The notes beneath the pieces are model-generated. The model worked only from the letters and a program-made list of their open reading frames with translations. It was not told the DNA's origin and did no database searches. Below, piece by piece: positions 17,882 to 25,474 of a stretch of 45,859 nt of DNA (position 1 is its first letter; every line of letters starts with the position of its first letter). The DNA lies in the IMG/VR virus record IMGVR_UViG_3300034272_000724, positions 1 to 45,859 of that record; one strand, written 5' to 3'. Source of the DNA: a virus. A program made the position numbers and the translations under genes.

Positions 17882-18589
17882 CTAGAGGCCGGCCTCAGCT
17901 TTCAACAACCGGGCCTTGTCGGGGTCGCTGTTCAGCATCAGCATTTGCTGAGTGACGTTCCAGCTGTCCTTAGACCAGGGGTTGGTTTGGCCGGGGAGGG
18001 AGGTATTGCGGGCACTACCCGTAACACCCATGCCGGCACGGTTCGTAGCTGCAAAATGATGCTCGTAACCGCTGCCGGGGTTTTTTAAGTTGGCGATGTA
18101 CTCGCCAACTGGAACTTCCACGCCGCCGACAACAGCCACAGGCTGTCCTTCTTTAGCGCGTAGGTTCTCCTGAAGTAAACGATACAGCTGATCAGGTGCC
18201 AGTGCACCAGCTTGGGAAAGCTGTGCGATGGCGGCAGATTTCACTTGTTCTTGTGTAAACCCTTGGCGGATTTGTTCGACTTCGGATTCTTTTGATGCGA
18301 GTTGTTGCTTGAGGTCAGCAACAGTTTGCTGGGCTTCTTCCCAGAGAGTTTTGAACTCGCCGGATTCGGCTAACTTTGCGGTTTTTGCCGACTCTTGGGC
18401 TATACGCAGCTCATCGAGCTGCTTTTGGAGGGTTTCGCGGTTTTCGCGGTCTTTGCGACGTTCGGCGATCAACTCTTGGTTTTTCGCACGAAGCGCTTCG
18501 AGTTGGGTGGCCAGATCGGAGCTTTCAGCCACAGGCTGATGGGCAACAGGCTCCACAGGAGTCACTGGTGCTTGCTGTTCTTCGGGCAC
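17882..18589 (-). CDS. Capsid scaffold protein (235 aa)
   Basis: Residues about 25-115 are a Glu/Lys/Gln-rich coiled coil, preceded by a Pro/Glu/Val-rich disordered N-terminus. The C-terminal 60 residues are compact with N-P-W-S-K-D-S-W-N-V-T. The gene lies between portal and major capsid protein, the usual place for the scaffold, which guides procapsid assembly and is later lost. Confidence 0.85.
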   Translation of the reverse strand: MPEEQQAPVTPVEPVAHQPVAESSDLATQLEALRAKNQELIAERRKDRENRETLQKQLDELRIAQESAKTAKLAESGEFKTLWEEAQQTVADLKQQLASKESEVEQIRQGFTQEQVKSAAIAQLSQAGALAPDQLYRLLQENLRAKEGQPVAVVGGVEVPVGEYIANLKNPGSGYEHHFAATNRAGMGVTGSARNTSLPGQTNPWSKDSWNVTQQMLMLNSDPDKARLLKAEAGL

Positions 18590-18624
18590 AGTTGTGTATT
18601 ACTTGGACGTTTCTAGGTTAGCAG

Positions 18625-20064
18625 TTAAGAGTTAAGTTCTTCCTCGCGGCGATCCATGTCCTCGTCGCCTGTGTTCTCTGCGGTTTCCGGTAATGCGAGT
18701 GCGTTGCTGGTGCTGGCCGCCAGTTCGTCCTCAATGTTGATGTTGTCTGGGAGAACTTCGCCACGGCGGAGGATCTCCAGCAGCATCGCGTCGCTGATTT
18801 TGCCCATCTGGTTCAGTTGTGCCAGTACGGAGACGTCTTGGCCGATCAGGCGGTAGTAGTCGAAGTCGCGGTCAATTGTGATCTCGGGTGGTTCCATGCC
18901 CACGTACTGGGCGGCGAAACCGAAGGCTTGGTTGAGGGCGCTTTCCAGTTCTTGGCTGATGATCGAAAGCACACTGTTGGATTGAGCTTGGTCGATGCGC
19001 TTGGCCTCGGCAGACTCGGCGACAAACTTCTGGCCGAAAAGTTTGGTGACGCCGAGTGTGGACATTTGGCCCTCCAGTGCTTGGAGTTCTTGCATTTGGG
19101 CGTCGAAGCTGGTGGCGTCGGCCTGTACGTAGTACGCCTTGTTGCCCGGCTGCATGGCGATGGCGTAGTTGACGCCCATCGTTGCGGAACCAGTCGTGTC
19201 ATCCCAGCCCTCTAGGACAAGGGTGGGCATGGCGGCAATGTGTAGGGCGTGGATTAGGTCGGCTTGGCGTTGGTAGTGCGTGATATTCAGGTTGGCAATG
19301 TCCAGTAATGGGGGCTGGGATACCAGCAAACCACGGCGGTTGCTGTAGATCGGGACTAGGGGGATTTCGTCGAGGCTGTAGCCGCCAGTGGCGGTGAACT
19401 CCACGAGTTCTTGGCCGAGGGTGTAGAGGTCGTAGCGGCCGGGGTAAATGACGCGCATTTCCTCGACCTGTTCTTCGCCGAATTCGTTCAGCGGGCGAAC
19501 GTCGTAGTCGTGGATGCGGACTTGCAGCAGGCGGTTGGTGCCAGATTCCTTGCGCCAGCCCCAGATCTGGGGAGCGTCGACGTGGACAAAGTAGGGGCGG
19601 CGGCCCATGGCGCGTTCTTCGGCCAGATTTCGAGCTTCGCTCGCGGCCGGATAATCCACCAAAATGGCGCTGTGGCCGTAGGTAAGACTGCTTACTAGGG
19701 CGCGGCGGGCGTATTCGTTGATGTTCGAGCCGAGGCCGTCGATGTTTTGTGCCAGCTCCAGCCAGTAGGGGTCGCCCTCAATGTGGATAGGCTTGCGGAG
19801 GATGGCGCCAGCAGCGGTTTCGATCAGGCGGCTCGTGTACGGGCTGAGGACGCTGCGGTCGACGCGGGTTTGATAAGCGTCATCGTCTTCACGCGGTTCT
19901 TGAGGGAGATAGGTCTCGCTCATGTCGCGGATGTAGTTCGTGCCGCGAGTGACAGCTGCCATGACGCCCCAGTCCGGCATCATGCCGATGACTTCGAGGC
20001 TGCGGACGAACGGGGATTCGCTGACTACAGCTCCAGTTGGCGGGATGTTGGCGCTGTAGACCAC
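18625..20064 (-). CDS. Portal protein, DUF4055-like (479 aa)
   Basis: Starts with GTG at 20064, with AGGAG 7 nt upstream. Features seen are an N-terminal R-G-T-N-Y-I-R-D-M-S-E-T-Y-L-P segment, a central portal core with Y-G-H-S-A-I-L-V-D-Y-P, and a helical crown region (Q-E-L-E-S-A-L-N-Q-A-F). The C-terminus is acidic and disordered. It lies downstream of the large terminase and upstream of the scaffold. It forms the DNA entry ring at one capsid vertex. Confidence 0.88.
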   Translation of the reverse strand: MVYSANIPPTGAVVSESPFVRSLEVIGMMPDWGVMAAVTRGTNYIRDMSETYLPQEPREDDDAYQTRVDRSVLSPYTSRLIETAAGAILRKPIHIEGDPYWLELAQNIDGLGSNINEYARRALVSSLTYGHSAILVDYPAASEARNLAEERAMGRRPYFVHVDAPQIWGWRKESGTNRLLQVRIHDYDVRPLNEFGEEQVEEMRVIYPGRYDLYTLGQELVEFTATGGYSLDEIPLVPIYSNRRGLLVSQPPLLDIANLNITHYQRQADLIHALHIAAMPTLVLEGWDDTTGSATMGVNYAIAMQPGNKAYYVQADATSFDAQMQELQALEGQMSTLGVTKLFGQKFVAESAEAKRIDQAQSNSVLSIISQELESALNQAFGFAAQYVGMEPPEITIDRDFDYYRLIGQDVSVLAQLNQMGKISDAMLLEILRRGEVLPDNINIEDELAASTSNALALPETAENTGDEDMDRREEELNS

Positions 20065-20096
20065 GGCTAGGCTCCTACTTTGTACTTATTTTGGCA

Positions 20097-20294
20097 TCAA
20101 TCATCGTCGTCTTCCTCGTCGTCGGGATCGGAGATTGGCACCAGTACTTCGATGCCTTGGGCGAGCATGGAGACGAAGCCGCCCAAGATTTCTGGGTTTT
20201 GGGGTGATTTGAAGACGAATGTGGCATGGGTGAGGCCGTCTTCAGCATCAATTTCGATGTGAACACAGCCTCCGTTTACTGTTTGGATTGCCAT
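20097..20294 (-). CDS. Small acidic protein (65 aa)
   Basis: No family recognised. Residues 1-50 look like a small beta/alpha domain, and the last 12 residues are almost all Asp/Glu. It overlaps the preceding gene by 1 nt and lies 32 nt before the portal. An acidic tail next to packaging genes could interact with basic partners, but no function can be given. Confidence 0.6.
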   Translation of the reverse strand: MAIQTVNGGCVHIEIDAEDGLTHATFVFKSPQNPEILGGFVSMLAQGIEVLVPISDPDDEEDDDD

Positions 20295-20644
20295 TAGCCG
20301 TGATAAGCGACTGCAATGTGAGGGACGACAGTGGGCGTGCCAGAGCTGATGGAGGCAATACGCATACGAATCTTGGCGGCAGGTTTGCCGTCATAGAAGT
20401 AGACGTATTGACCGTTGGAATTGATGGTTTTGCCGTTGTCTACGGTGAACCAGTTGCCGTTGCCATTGAAGCTGCACTCCAGGGATAGTTGGAAATTGGC
20501 GCCGCCGGTTACGGTTGCAGCAAAGGTGTAACTGGAAGATTGGGCGGGGACTTCCATCCAGTCGTCAACGGCAGTCATGTTGCCGCCAGTGAACTCAACA
20601 ATGTTGGTGAAATGGTCCTTGGCGGTGATAGCGACGGCAGCCAT
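20294..20644 (-). CDS. Beta-rich hypothetical protein, possible virion component (116 aa)
   Basis: Predicted all-beta, with F-T-N-I-V-E-F-T-G-G-N-M, W-M-E-V-P-A-Q and A-K-I-R-M-R-I-A-S segments and no membrane or signal region. Its ribosome site GGAGG lies in the end of the preceding basic gene. Location between terminase and portal and the jelly-roll-like composition suggest a capsid accessory protein, but this is only inference. Confidence 0.6.
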   Translation of the reverse strand: MAAVAITAKDHFTNIVEFTGGNMTAVDDWMEVPAQSSSYTFAATVTGGANFQLSLECSFNGNGNWFTVDNGKTINSNGQYVYFYDGKPAAKIRMRIASISSGTPTVVPHIAVAYHG

Positions 20645-20646
20645 GG

Positions 20647-20802
20647 TTATTTCCTCCGTTTTTTGGCGGTTTTGGCGGCTGCTTTGAAGGCAGCAGCGGT
20701 GGGGGCACCTTTAGTGCCAGGTTTGCGCATCTTTTCGCCGCTGCCGGCTGCGATGCGCTTGCGTTTTGCAGCGATGTTGCTGTAGAGGCCGCGTTTTGCC
20801 AT
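20647..20802 (-). CDS. Small basic protein (51 aa)
   Basis: Reads MAKRGLYSNIAAKRKRIAAG and continues with S-G-E-K-M-R-K-P-G-T-K-G-A-P-T. It is very Lys/Arg/Ala-rich. Its ATG overlaps the stop of the upstream gene as TAATG. Short basic proteins of this type are common in cyanophage packaging clusters; their role is unknown. Confidence 0.75.
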   Translation of the reverse strand: MAKRGLYSNIAAKRKRIAAGSGEKMRKPGTKGAPTAAAFKAAAKTAKKRRK

Positions 20803-20975
20803 TACTTTTTCCTCTTTTTGCGGGTCATGCCGGCCTCGGACATGGCAATAGCACGAGCTTGGGCGGCATTTTTTACGATTGGTCCCTTTTTACTGCCGGA
20901 ATGAAGTTTGCCTGCGCTGTATTCGCGCATGACCTTGGCGACCTTTTTCTGGGCTTTAGTCGGCTTTTTGGCCAC
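20802..20975 (-). CDS. Small basic protein, DUF6496-like (57 aa)
   Basis: Uses a GTG start at 20975 (M-A-K-K-P-T-K-A-Q-K-K). It contains K-V-M-R-E-Y-S-A-G-K-L-H-S-G-S-K-K-G-P and A-I-A-M-S-E-A-G-M, which I recognise as the DUF6496-type motif. It lies 13 nt after the large terminase stop and is coupled to the next gene by TAATG. Function unknown; DNA or RNA contact is plausible from its charge. Confidence 0.72.
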   Translation of the reverse strand: MAKKPTKAQKKVAKVMREYSAGKLHSGSKKGPIVKNAAQARAIAMSEAGMTRKKRKK

Positions 20976-20988
20976 TATATTTCAGCTG

Positions 20989-22239
20989 TTACCACACACG
21001 ATAGGACGTTTTGCCCAGACTCTCTGGTTTGGCCAAGTTGAAGGTTTGTAGGCATAGATAACCAAGAGCGTCAAATGCGTGGTCTACACCGAGATTTTTG
21101 TTGGGGAGGCCCGTTCCAGGGGAGTAGGTGAGGGTGCGGAGGGATTTGATTAACTCCTTGCAGCGCGGGTGGATGAACAGGCGGCGGGTTCCAGTTGCGT
21201 CAAGGAGGGCGGTGTTGACGCAGGTGATCTTGTCGCGGATTTTCCAAGGGTTGCGGGGGCTGGAAACGGTGAAGCCGCTTTTGCGGAGGATGTTGTGGTC
21301 GGTGGCGCCAACGCCGCTGGTCTTGCGGGCGCCGCCTGTGGGGTCGGGGCAGGCGATGATGCGGCGCTCCACGCCATAGCGGGACTGGATTTCTTCGCAT
21401 AGGTCCCAGGTGGTGGCGCCGCCGGTCATGATGATTTCGTCGAAGACCCAGAGCACGTCGCCTTTTTTCACTGCGCAGACGGCGCTCATTGGGTCCACGT
21501 TGAAGTCCACCCCAAGTAGGAGGGGTAGGACGGGGAGATCTTGGACTTGTTTGTCGATGTTGTCGTCGCCAAATGAGATTGCGACGAGACCGCTGAGATT
21601 CTCGAAGCTCGCCTCGAACTCTTGGCGGAATGTGCGAGGGTCGAGTTGCGCGCGGGCGGCTTCGATCTCTTCTGGTGGGACGTTATCGCCGTCGATTGTT
21701 GTGAATTGCCAGCGGTTCCAGTCCTTGTCGCCGCTATCGGCGTATTGCCAGAGTTCGTAGAACCAGCTAGCCGTGCCGTCCGGGGTGGAAATAAACAATG
21801 CCCAGCCTTGTTTGTCCGCGAGGGCTGGGCGGATTACCTCGAACCAGACCTCCGCGTCCATGAACGCGGCTTCGTCGAGCACCACGCCAGCGAGGCTTCT
21901 GCCTCGTAGGGCCATTGCGTTTTCAGTGCCCTTCAGTTCGATCGTCGAGCCGTTCACTAGCTCGATCTTGAGGTCCGTTTCGTTCTTTGCCTTGATCCAG
22001 GCTTTCGGGACGAGGCGTTTCAGGACTTTCCAGGCAATGTCTTTCGCCATCCGGTATGTAGGGGCGGCATAGAAAAAGGTTTCGCCCGGCCTTTCGATCG
22101 CCCCACGCAATAACTCGATACATGACAGGTAACTTTTGCCGAATCGCCGGCCAGCTACCAATACTCTGAAGCGTTTTCGACTGGAGAAAACTTCGCCCTG
22201 GGCGTAGCGAAGGGTGAGTGCTCCAGCAGAATCGGGCAT
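20989..22239 (-). CDS. terL: Terminase large subunit (416 aa)
   Basis: An ATPase domain with Walker A-like A-G-R-R-F-G-K-S (residues 29-36) and Walker B V-V-L-D-E-A-A-F (about residue 117) is followed by an RNase H-like nuclease domain with L-G-V-D-F-N-V-D-P, C-P-D-P-T-G-G and D-H-A-F-D-A-L-G-Y carrying the metal-binding Asp residues. The protein pumps DNA into the prohead and cuts concatemers. Somewhat short for the family but all key motifs are present. Confidence 0.95.
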   Translation of the reverse strand: MPDSAGALTLRYAQGEVFSSRKRFRVLVAGRRFGKSYLSCIELLRGAIERPGETFFYAAPTYRMAKDIAWKVLKRLVPKAWIKAKNETDLKIELVNGSTIELKGTENAMALRGRSLAGVVLDEAAFMDAEVWFEVIRPALADKQGWALFISTPDGTASWFYELWQYADSGDKDWNRWQFTTIDGDNVPPEEIEAARAQLDPRTFRQEFEASFENLSGLVAISFGDDNIDKQVQDLPVLPLLLGVDFNVDPMSAVCAVKKGDVLWVFDEIIMTGGATTWDLCEEIQSRYGVERRIIACPDPTGGARKTSGVGATDHNILRKSGFTVSSPRNPWKIRDKITCVNTALLDATGTRRLFIHPRCKELIKSLRTLTYSPGTGLPNKNLGVDHAFDALGYLCLQTFNLAKPESLGKTSYRVW

Positions 22240-22261
22240 TTTTTGGGGTATGGGTACCTTC

Positions 22262-22290
22262 TAGGGTATTACAGGAATCGAACCCCTGCC
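22262..22290 (-). other. tRNA 3'-end-like sequence (T arm plus acceptor strand), possible attP core
   Basis: On the minus strand a perfect T-arm pattern (CAGGG, GTTCGAT, TCCTG) is followed by TAATACCC, as at the 3' end of a tRNA gene. No matching acceptor 5' half (GGGTATT) or D arm is present within 120 bases, so it is not a complete tRNA. Integrative phages often carry the 3' end of a host tRNA as the attachment core, and this phage has an integrase, though that gene lies 21 kb away. Confidence 0.4.
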
Positions 22291-22378
22291 CCCGGTGTAG
22301 TACAGAAGAAGGAATTGAGGATATGTCAGTAGGTTCCCTGGGTGCCGCCCAGCCCCGGGCAGCGCCGAACCCTACCCC

Positions 22379-22396
22379 CTAGTGCAGTTGTACTAG
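22379..22396. repeat. Palindrome between the HTH-membrane gene and large terminase
   Basis: CTAGTGCA and TGTACTAG pair with one G-T wobble. It lies just after the stop of the gene at 22401 and has no T-run, so it is not an ordinary terminator. The 160-bp gap 22240-22400 also holds the tRNA-like element and a GC-rich hairpin at about 22337-22350. It could be a regulatory or packaging site. Confidence 0.4.
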
Positions 22397-22400
22397 CCCG

Positions 22401-22592
22401 CTAGGCCGCCAGCAGCCGGCGCACCGTGGTGCGCGAGCAGCCGAGACGGTCGGCTATGGCTTGCTGCGTCAGTCCGTTGCGACGCCAGCGCTTGGCGCGT
22501 TGCTGGCGAGACTCGCTGGCCCAAGCCAGCACGAGAAGGGGGAGCAGGATCAGCGCCAGCAGAATTGCGGCGGTGGTGGTGATGGTTGCCAT
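22401..22592 (-). CDS. Membrane-anchored helix-turn-helix protein (63 aa)
   Basis: The ATG at 22592 gives M-A-T-I-T-T-T, then an 18-20 residue hydrophobic segment (A-A-I-L-L-A-L-I-L-L-P-L-L-V-L-A-W), then a basic resolvase-type HTH (R-R-N-G-L-T-Q-Q-A-I-A-D-R-L-G-C-S-R-T-T-V-R-R-L-L). Only one membrane pass is possible, with the HTH probably cytoplasmic. A longer open frame exists upstream but lacks a protein-like composition. It could tether DNA or a terminase complex to the membrane, or be a regulator. Confidence 0.65.
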   Translation of the reverse strand: MATITTTAAILLALILLPLLVLAWASESRQQRAKRWRRNGLTQQAIADRLGCSRTTVRRLLAA

Positions 22593-22608
22593 GGTGTGGC
22601 TGTGTGTG

Positions 22609-22625
22609 CTCTCGTATTGTAGCAC
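22609..22625 (-). promoter_or_regulatory. Extended -10 promoter candidate
   Basis: On the minus strand TGC-TACAAT (22621-22616 for the hexamer) matches an extended -10 element at 5 of 6 bases. It lies about 24 bp upstream of the ATG at 22592. No -35 consensus is seen. Confidence 0.45.
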
Positions 22626-22678
22626 AGCAGAGCCGCGCAGTGCGGCCCTACTGTCACACAGTGTAACATTAGCAGAGC

Positions 22679-22825
22679 TTATCGCCCGAGCACCACCAGG
22701 CGGCATTCGGCAGCGGAGCGACCGGCAGACTCGCATCGTGCCAGCTGGTTTGCGTTGTCGGCGCCCATAGCGAGCACACCGCAGGCGGTGAGCAGAGCGG
22801 CGAGGGTAAGGAGGCGGGAAGGCAT
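22679..22825 (-). CDS. Small lipoprotein-like secreted protein (48 aa)
   Basis: Starts M-P-S-R-L-L-T-L-A-A-L-L-T-A-C-G; the stretch L-T-A-C fits a lipobox at residues 12-15. The remaining 33 residues contain two Cys (C-E-S-A-G-R-S-A-A-E-C) and end in L-V-V-L-G-R. A lipid-anchored or secreted role is inferred. It could resemble a small spanin, but it lies with packaging genes, not with the lysis genes. Confidence 0.5.
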   Translation of the reverse strand: MPSRLLTLAALLTACGVLAMGADNANQLARCESAGRSAAECRLVVLGR

Positions 22826-22877
22826 AGGGAAGCGTGGTGAGCTTACATCCCATTGTTGCACACTATCGGCCGTTTGC

Positions 22878-23333
22878 CTAGCCCTGGCGCTTGTCTTCCA
22901 CGGTGATATTCAGCGTGGGTGCAGCGGCTGCCTGCTGTTCGGGTGCAGCCTCGCCAATCACCGCGCCCATGTCTTTGAGCAGCATCGCCACAGTCTGCAA
23001 CTGACCCTTCCTGAGAGCCTTATGCACGGTCGCCAGGCGCAGCGCCTGTATTTGGTTAAGTAGATTCTCACGAGTCTCGATTTGCTCCGTTTTAAGAATC
23101 TGCATCGCAGCTGAATAATCCCTTCCAGCTGTAACCTCAGATACTCCAAAGCGATCCATCACCTTCTGCAGTACCTGGCGACGGGTTCCGCCCTCCAGCA
23201 TCGCTGCATAGGCGAAGTTCATCCGTTCATCCATCCGCACCGATGAACCCTTACCACCACGCCACCGTTTGGTGGGATCGTTCGCCACCGTGAGCGGTTC
23301 GTTCTTTACATCTTGTGCCTCAGAATCGGCCAC
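22878..23333 (-). CDS. Probable terminase small subunit (151 aa)
   Basis: An N-terminal helical DNA-binding region contains a helix-turn-helix-like stretch (R-R-Q-V-L-Q-K-V-M-D-R-F-G-V-S-E-V-T-A), followed by long helices and a C-terminal Ala/Pro linker. Size, fold pattern and position upstream of the large terminase suggest TerS, which recognises the packaging site. A terminator precedes the gene, so transcription may restart in 23334-23380. Confidence 0.7.
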   Translation of the reverse strand: MADSEAQDVKNEPLTVANDPTKRWRGGKGSSVRMDERMNFAYAAMLEGGTRRQVLQKVMDRFGVSEVTAGRDYSAAMQILKTEQIETRENLLNQIQALRLATVHKALRKGQLQTVAMLLKDMGAVIGEAAPEQQAAAAPTLNITVEDKRQG

Positions 23334-23380
23334 GTTAGGATCACAAACCCATTGGCTCCATGCTAACCTCTCACGCCAGC

Positions 23381-23406
23381 AAAAAAGCCCAGCGCTAAGG
23401 CCGGGC
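23381..23406 (-). terminator. Intrinsic terminator upstream of the small terminase
   Basis: Minus strand: GCCCGGC, 6-nt loop, GCTGGGC (one G-T pair), then six T. It closes the small operon 24915-23428 before the packaging genes. Confidence 0.8.
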
Positions 23407-23427
23407 CGTTGATCGGTGGGAATGCCA

Positions 23428-23664
23428 CTAGGCAGGTGGCGGGCTGTATGGGAACCGCGCAGCCTTGCGAGCTTCTGTCAGAGTCCGGCAAGCCTTGCGC
23501 ACGTAAACAGCGCCAGGGTCAGAACCGAGCCAGCCTGTCACGTGGTAGGTGCAGTCTTGCCACCAAACCACTAGGCCGGTGCGGTGATCAGTCTCTATGT
23601 ACCCGCACCGAAACGCGTAAGGGGTGAGCGTGCCAGCAGCGGTAAAGAGGGAAAGGGTAGCCAT
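23428..23664 (-). CDS. Hypothetical protein (78 aa)
   Basis: No family recognised. A compact, Trp/Tyr-rich domain (V-V-W-W-Q-D-C-T-Y-H-V-T-G-W) suggests a small beta fold. It is the last gene before the terminator at 23381 and follows its upstream neighbour by 3 nt, so the two form one operon. Confidence 0.6.
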   Translation of the reverse strand: MATLSLFTAAGTLTPYAFRCGYIETDHRTGLVVWWQDCTYHVTGWLGSDPGAVYVRKACRTLTEARKAARFPYSPPPA

Positions 23665-23667
23665 CGC

Positions 23668-24000
23668 TCAGCCCTCCAGCGCATTAGTGCGCTCGAAATA
23701 ATCCGCGACAGCAAGCCAAACCTCTAAGCCCGGATACTGGCAAGCGGTAAAGTCGATCTCACCGCTAGCCGTAACCTCTAGCCGGGTGCCCCAATACGTG
23801 CCAGGCACAAGCGGTTCGGCACTGCGGCAGCGTCCGGGCCAGCTGCGCAGAACTGCCAGCCGCTGCCGGTCGCGCTTGCTTTTGTCGTTGCGCCACGCTC
23901 GCACTTCGTCAGCACGAGTGCAACGAGGGTCGAAATAATCCTGCTGTCGGATTGTGGCGTGGCGGCTGGCGTAAGCCAGCAGATCCTGAACTGTTGTCAT
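23668..24000 (-). CDS. Hypothetical protein (110 aa)
   Basis: No family recognised. The middle is Arg/Trp-rich (R-A-W-R-N-D-K-S-K-R-D-R-Q-R-L), and the C-terminus ends in a helix with V-A-D-Y-F-E-R. A promoter-like sequence with perfect TTGACA lies just upstream (24061-24032), so this and the next gene may be expressed separately from the 285-aa gene. Confidence 0.6.
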   Translation of the reverse strand: MTTVQDLLAYASRHATIRQQDYFDPRCTRADEVRAWRNDKSKRDRQRLAVLRSWPGRCRSAEPLVPGTYWGTRLEVTASGEIDFTACQYPGLEVWLAVADYFERTNALEG

Positions 24001-24031
24001 GAGTGAGCCTTAGGGTGGGGTCTCGTGTGAA

Positions 24032-24061
24032 ACAATAACGCCGGTACGCGCCGGCTGTCAA
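24032..24061 (-). promoter_or_regulatory. Sigma-70-type promoter with palindromic spacer
   Basis: Minus strand: TTGACA (24061-24056), 18-bp spacer, TATTGT (24037-24032). The spacer contains the inverted repeat GCCGG-N6-CCGGC, which could be an operator. The -35 box overlaps the stop codon of the upstream gene. ATG at 24000 lies about 30 bp downstream. Confidence 0.55.
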
Positions 24062-24915
24062 GCCAAGGCAGGCGCCAGGGCATCGCGGGAACCGTCCGGC
24101 CAAGGGTAGGCCTCCCGGCGCCATTCCTGATCATGCGGCAGGAGTGCCAGGCCAGTTAGCGCCACCAGATCTGAGCGGTCGATCCCGCGTGCGACCTTTT
24201 CAATCCTGATGTAGGCGCCGCAGCTGAGATCCTCCACCAGCCAGCCTTCTCCGCTCCAATCCAGGCACACCTGGAATAGTTCCTGCAGTTCCCGCTCCAG
24301 CTTGTCTTCAGGTAGGGAGTCCAGCTGATCATCCGCCCAATACTTCGCGGTGCTCGGGCCGTAAGCGTTACGCTCCAGCACGTCCATAGGACAGTAAGCA
24401 GCCAGCTGATCTCGGATTGCGTCGCGCCAGTCTGACGCGTAGCAGTCTTGCCAGGCCCGGTCGATCTCTTCCATCTCCAGTGTGGAGTGCTCGTCTTCAG
24501 AGATCAGCGGATAATGCTCCAGTGCTTCAACAGTTTCAATGACGTCAGCCGGAACCCGCAGCAGATCCAGCACAACGCCGGAACCGTTCCACCCATAACC
24601 AACGGTGAGGATGCCGCCGTGCGGGTCGGGTGTGCTGGCCGGATCGGTAAGCACGTTGTAATTAGCCTTGCCCACTAGGCCGGTGCTGGCGTAATCGCTC
24701 CAGCTGCAGTAGGTGGGCACGAAACCTAGGGAGACGCCGCGCCAGCGCTCGGATAGGCAGGTTTCGAGATGGCGCTCTGGGGTCTGGTGCCAGGAGCCGA
24801 AACCATCGCGCTCGGGTTCGCCGTCTCGGATCAGCAGCCAGTGGCCGGAGCATCCGGCGAGACGATCAATACGCTCCAGCAGAGCGGGGCTGGCTTTGGG
24901 TGTGGTGGTTTGCAT
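24058..24915 (-). CDS. Hypothetical protein (285 aa)
   Basis: No family recognised. The protein is acidic, Trp/Tyr-rich and lacks membrane segments. Two segments, L-E-R-I-D-R-L-A-G and Y-A-S-D-W-R-D-A-I-R-D-Q-L, look helical. It is the first gene of the leftward arm, divergent from the plus-strand gene at 25021. Position suggests early or middle expression and a host-interaction role, but nothing in the sequence shows this. Confidence 0.65.
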   Translation of the reverse strand: MQTTTPKASPALLERIDRLAGCSGHWLLIRDGEPERDGFGSWHQTPERHLETCLSERWRGVSLGFVPTYCSWSDYASTGLVGKANYNVLTDPASTPDPHGGILTVGYGWNGSGVVLDLLRVPADVIETVEALEHYPLISEDEHSTLEMEEIDRAWQDCYASDWRDAIRDQLAAYCPMDVLERNAYGPSTAKYWADDQLDSLPEDKLERELQELFQVCLDWSGEGWLVEDLSCGAYIRIEKVARGIDRSDLVALTGLALLPHDQEWRREAYPWPDGSRDALAPALA

Positions 24916-24994
24916 GGCAGGGTGTGCCTTGGTTACTTCCCCACAATACTACATCAGAGCCAGCTGGCAAGCCTTGCGCCTGGTGGTAGTGTTA

Positions 24995-25008
24995 GAGGGT
25001 AAACCCTC
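24995..25008. promoter_or_regulatory. Operator-like palindrome GAGGGT-AA-ACCCTC
   Basis: A perfect 6-2-6 inverted repeat in the 105-bp gap between divergent genes (24915 and 25021). On the minus side TTGCCA-N16-TATTGT resembles a promoter. The palindrome lies 12 bp before the plus-strand start. Confidence 0.5.
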
Positions 25009-25020
25009 ACCCATAGGGAG

Positions 25021-25431
25021 ATGCTCACCAGCCAGAAGGAACGGCAGCAGCTTGCCCGAGATCAGCGAGAGGCTGAGCGGGAGATGACGCGCCAAGAGAA
25101 ACGGGCGCTGCGAGACCTGCGCTACTGCGCGGAACGCTCCACCCTCTCAGAGATCGAGTGGCGCGATCTGCTGCGGCTCCACCAGTTGCACGGCAAGGAA
25201 GGGATCCGGGAGCTTTGGGAGTCCGTCATTCCATACTGGAATCAGTGCCAGCTGCTAAATGGCGGGGAGCCCTGCCCGAGCGATCTCGTGCCAGCCGGTC
25301 TGAAATTAAGTGCAAAAAAAGCGCGCACAACACCCACTACACGCAAACCACCGGGCGCCCCACGCAAACCCCGCGCCGATGCCGGTAAGCCTCGCGCCAG
25401 TTACAGGCAACGCACCAAGCCTGCAGGCTGA
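25021..25431 (+). CDS. Basic, partly disordered protein (136 aa)
   Basis: No family recognised. The first 80 residues are helical and highly charged (K-E-R-Q-Q-L-A-R-D-Q-R-E-A-E-R-E, then R-L-H-Q-L-H-G-K-E-G-I-R-E-L-W-E). The last 40 are Pro/Lys/Arg/Thr-rich and resemble histone-like or nucleic-acid-binding tails. AGGGAG touches the ATG at 25021 directly. A terminator follows 6 bp after the stop, so it is a single-gene unit. Confidence 0.65.
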   Translation: MLTSQKERQQLARDQREAEREMTRQEKRALRDLRYCAERSTLSEIEWRDLLRLHQLHGKEGIRELWESVIPYWNQCQLLNGGEPCPSDLVPAGLKLSAKKARTTPTTRKPPGAPRKPRADAGKPRASYRQRTKPAG

Positions 25432-25437
25432 GTTACA

Positions 25438-25466
25438 GGCTCCCACCATGGGAGCCCTTCCTTTTG
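25438..25466 (+). terminator. Hairpin terminator of the 25021 gene
   Basis: Plus strand: GGCTCCCA, CCA loop, TGGGAGCC, followed by a pyrimidine-rich CTTCCTTTT tail. Perfect 8-bp stem; the tail is not a pure T-run. Confidence 0.65.
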
Positions 25467-25474
25467 CCTTGGCT

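Noticed and set aside
22262-22345. A complete tRNA gene
   Set aside because: Only the T arm and acceptor 3' strand fit; no matching 5' acceptor or D arm was found.
22593-22853. 150-residue version of the HTH-membrane protein
   Set aside because: The extra 87 residues overlap the lipoprotein gene in another frame and lie upstream of a good promoter and ATG.
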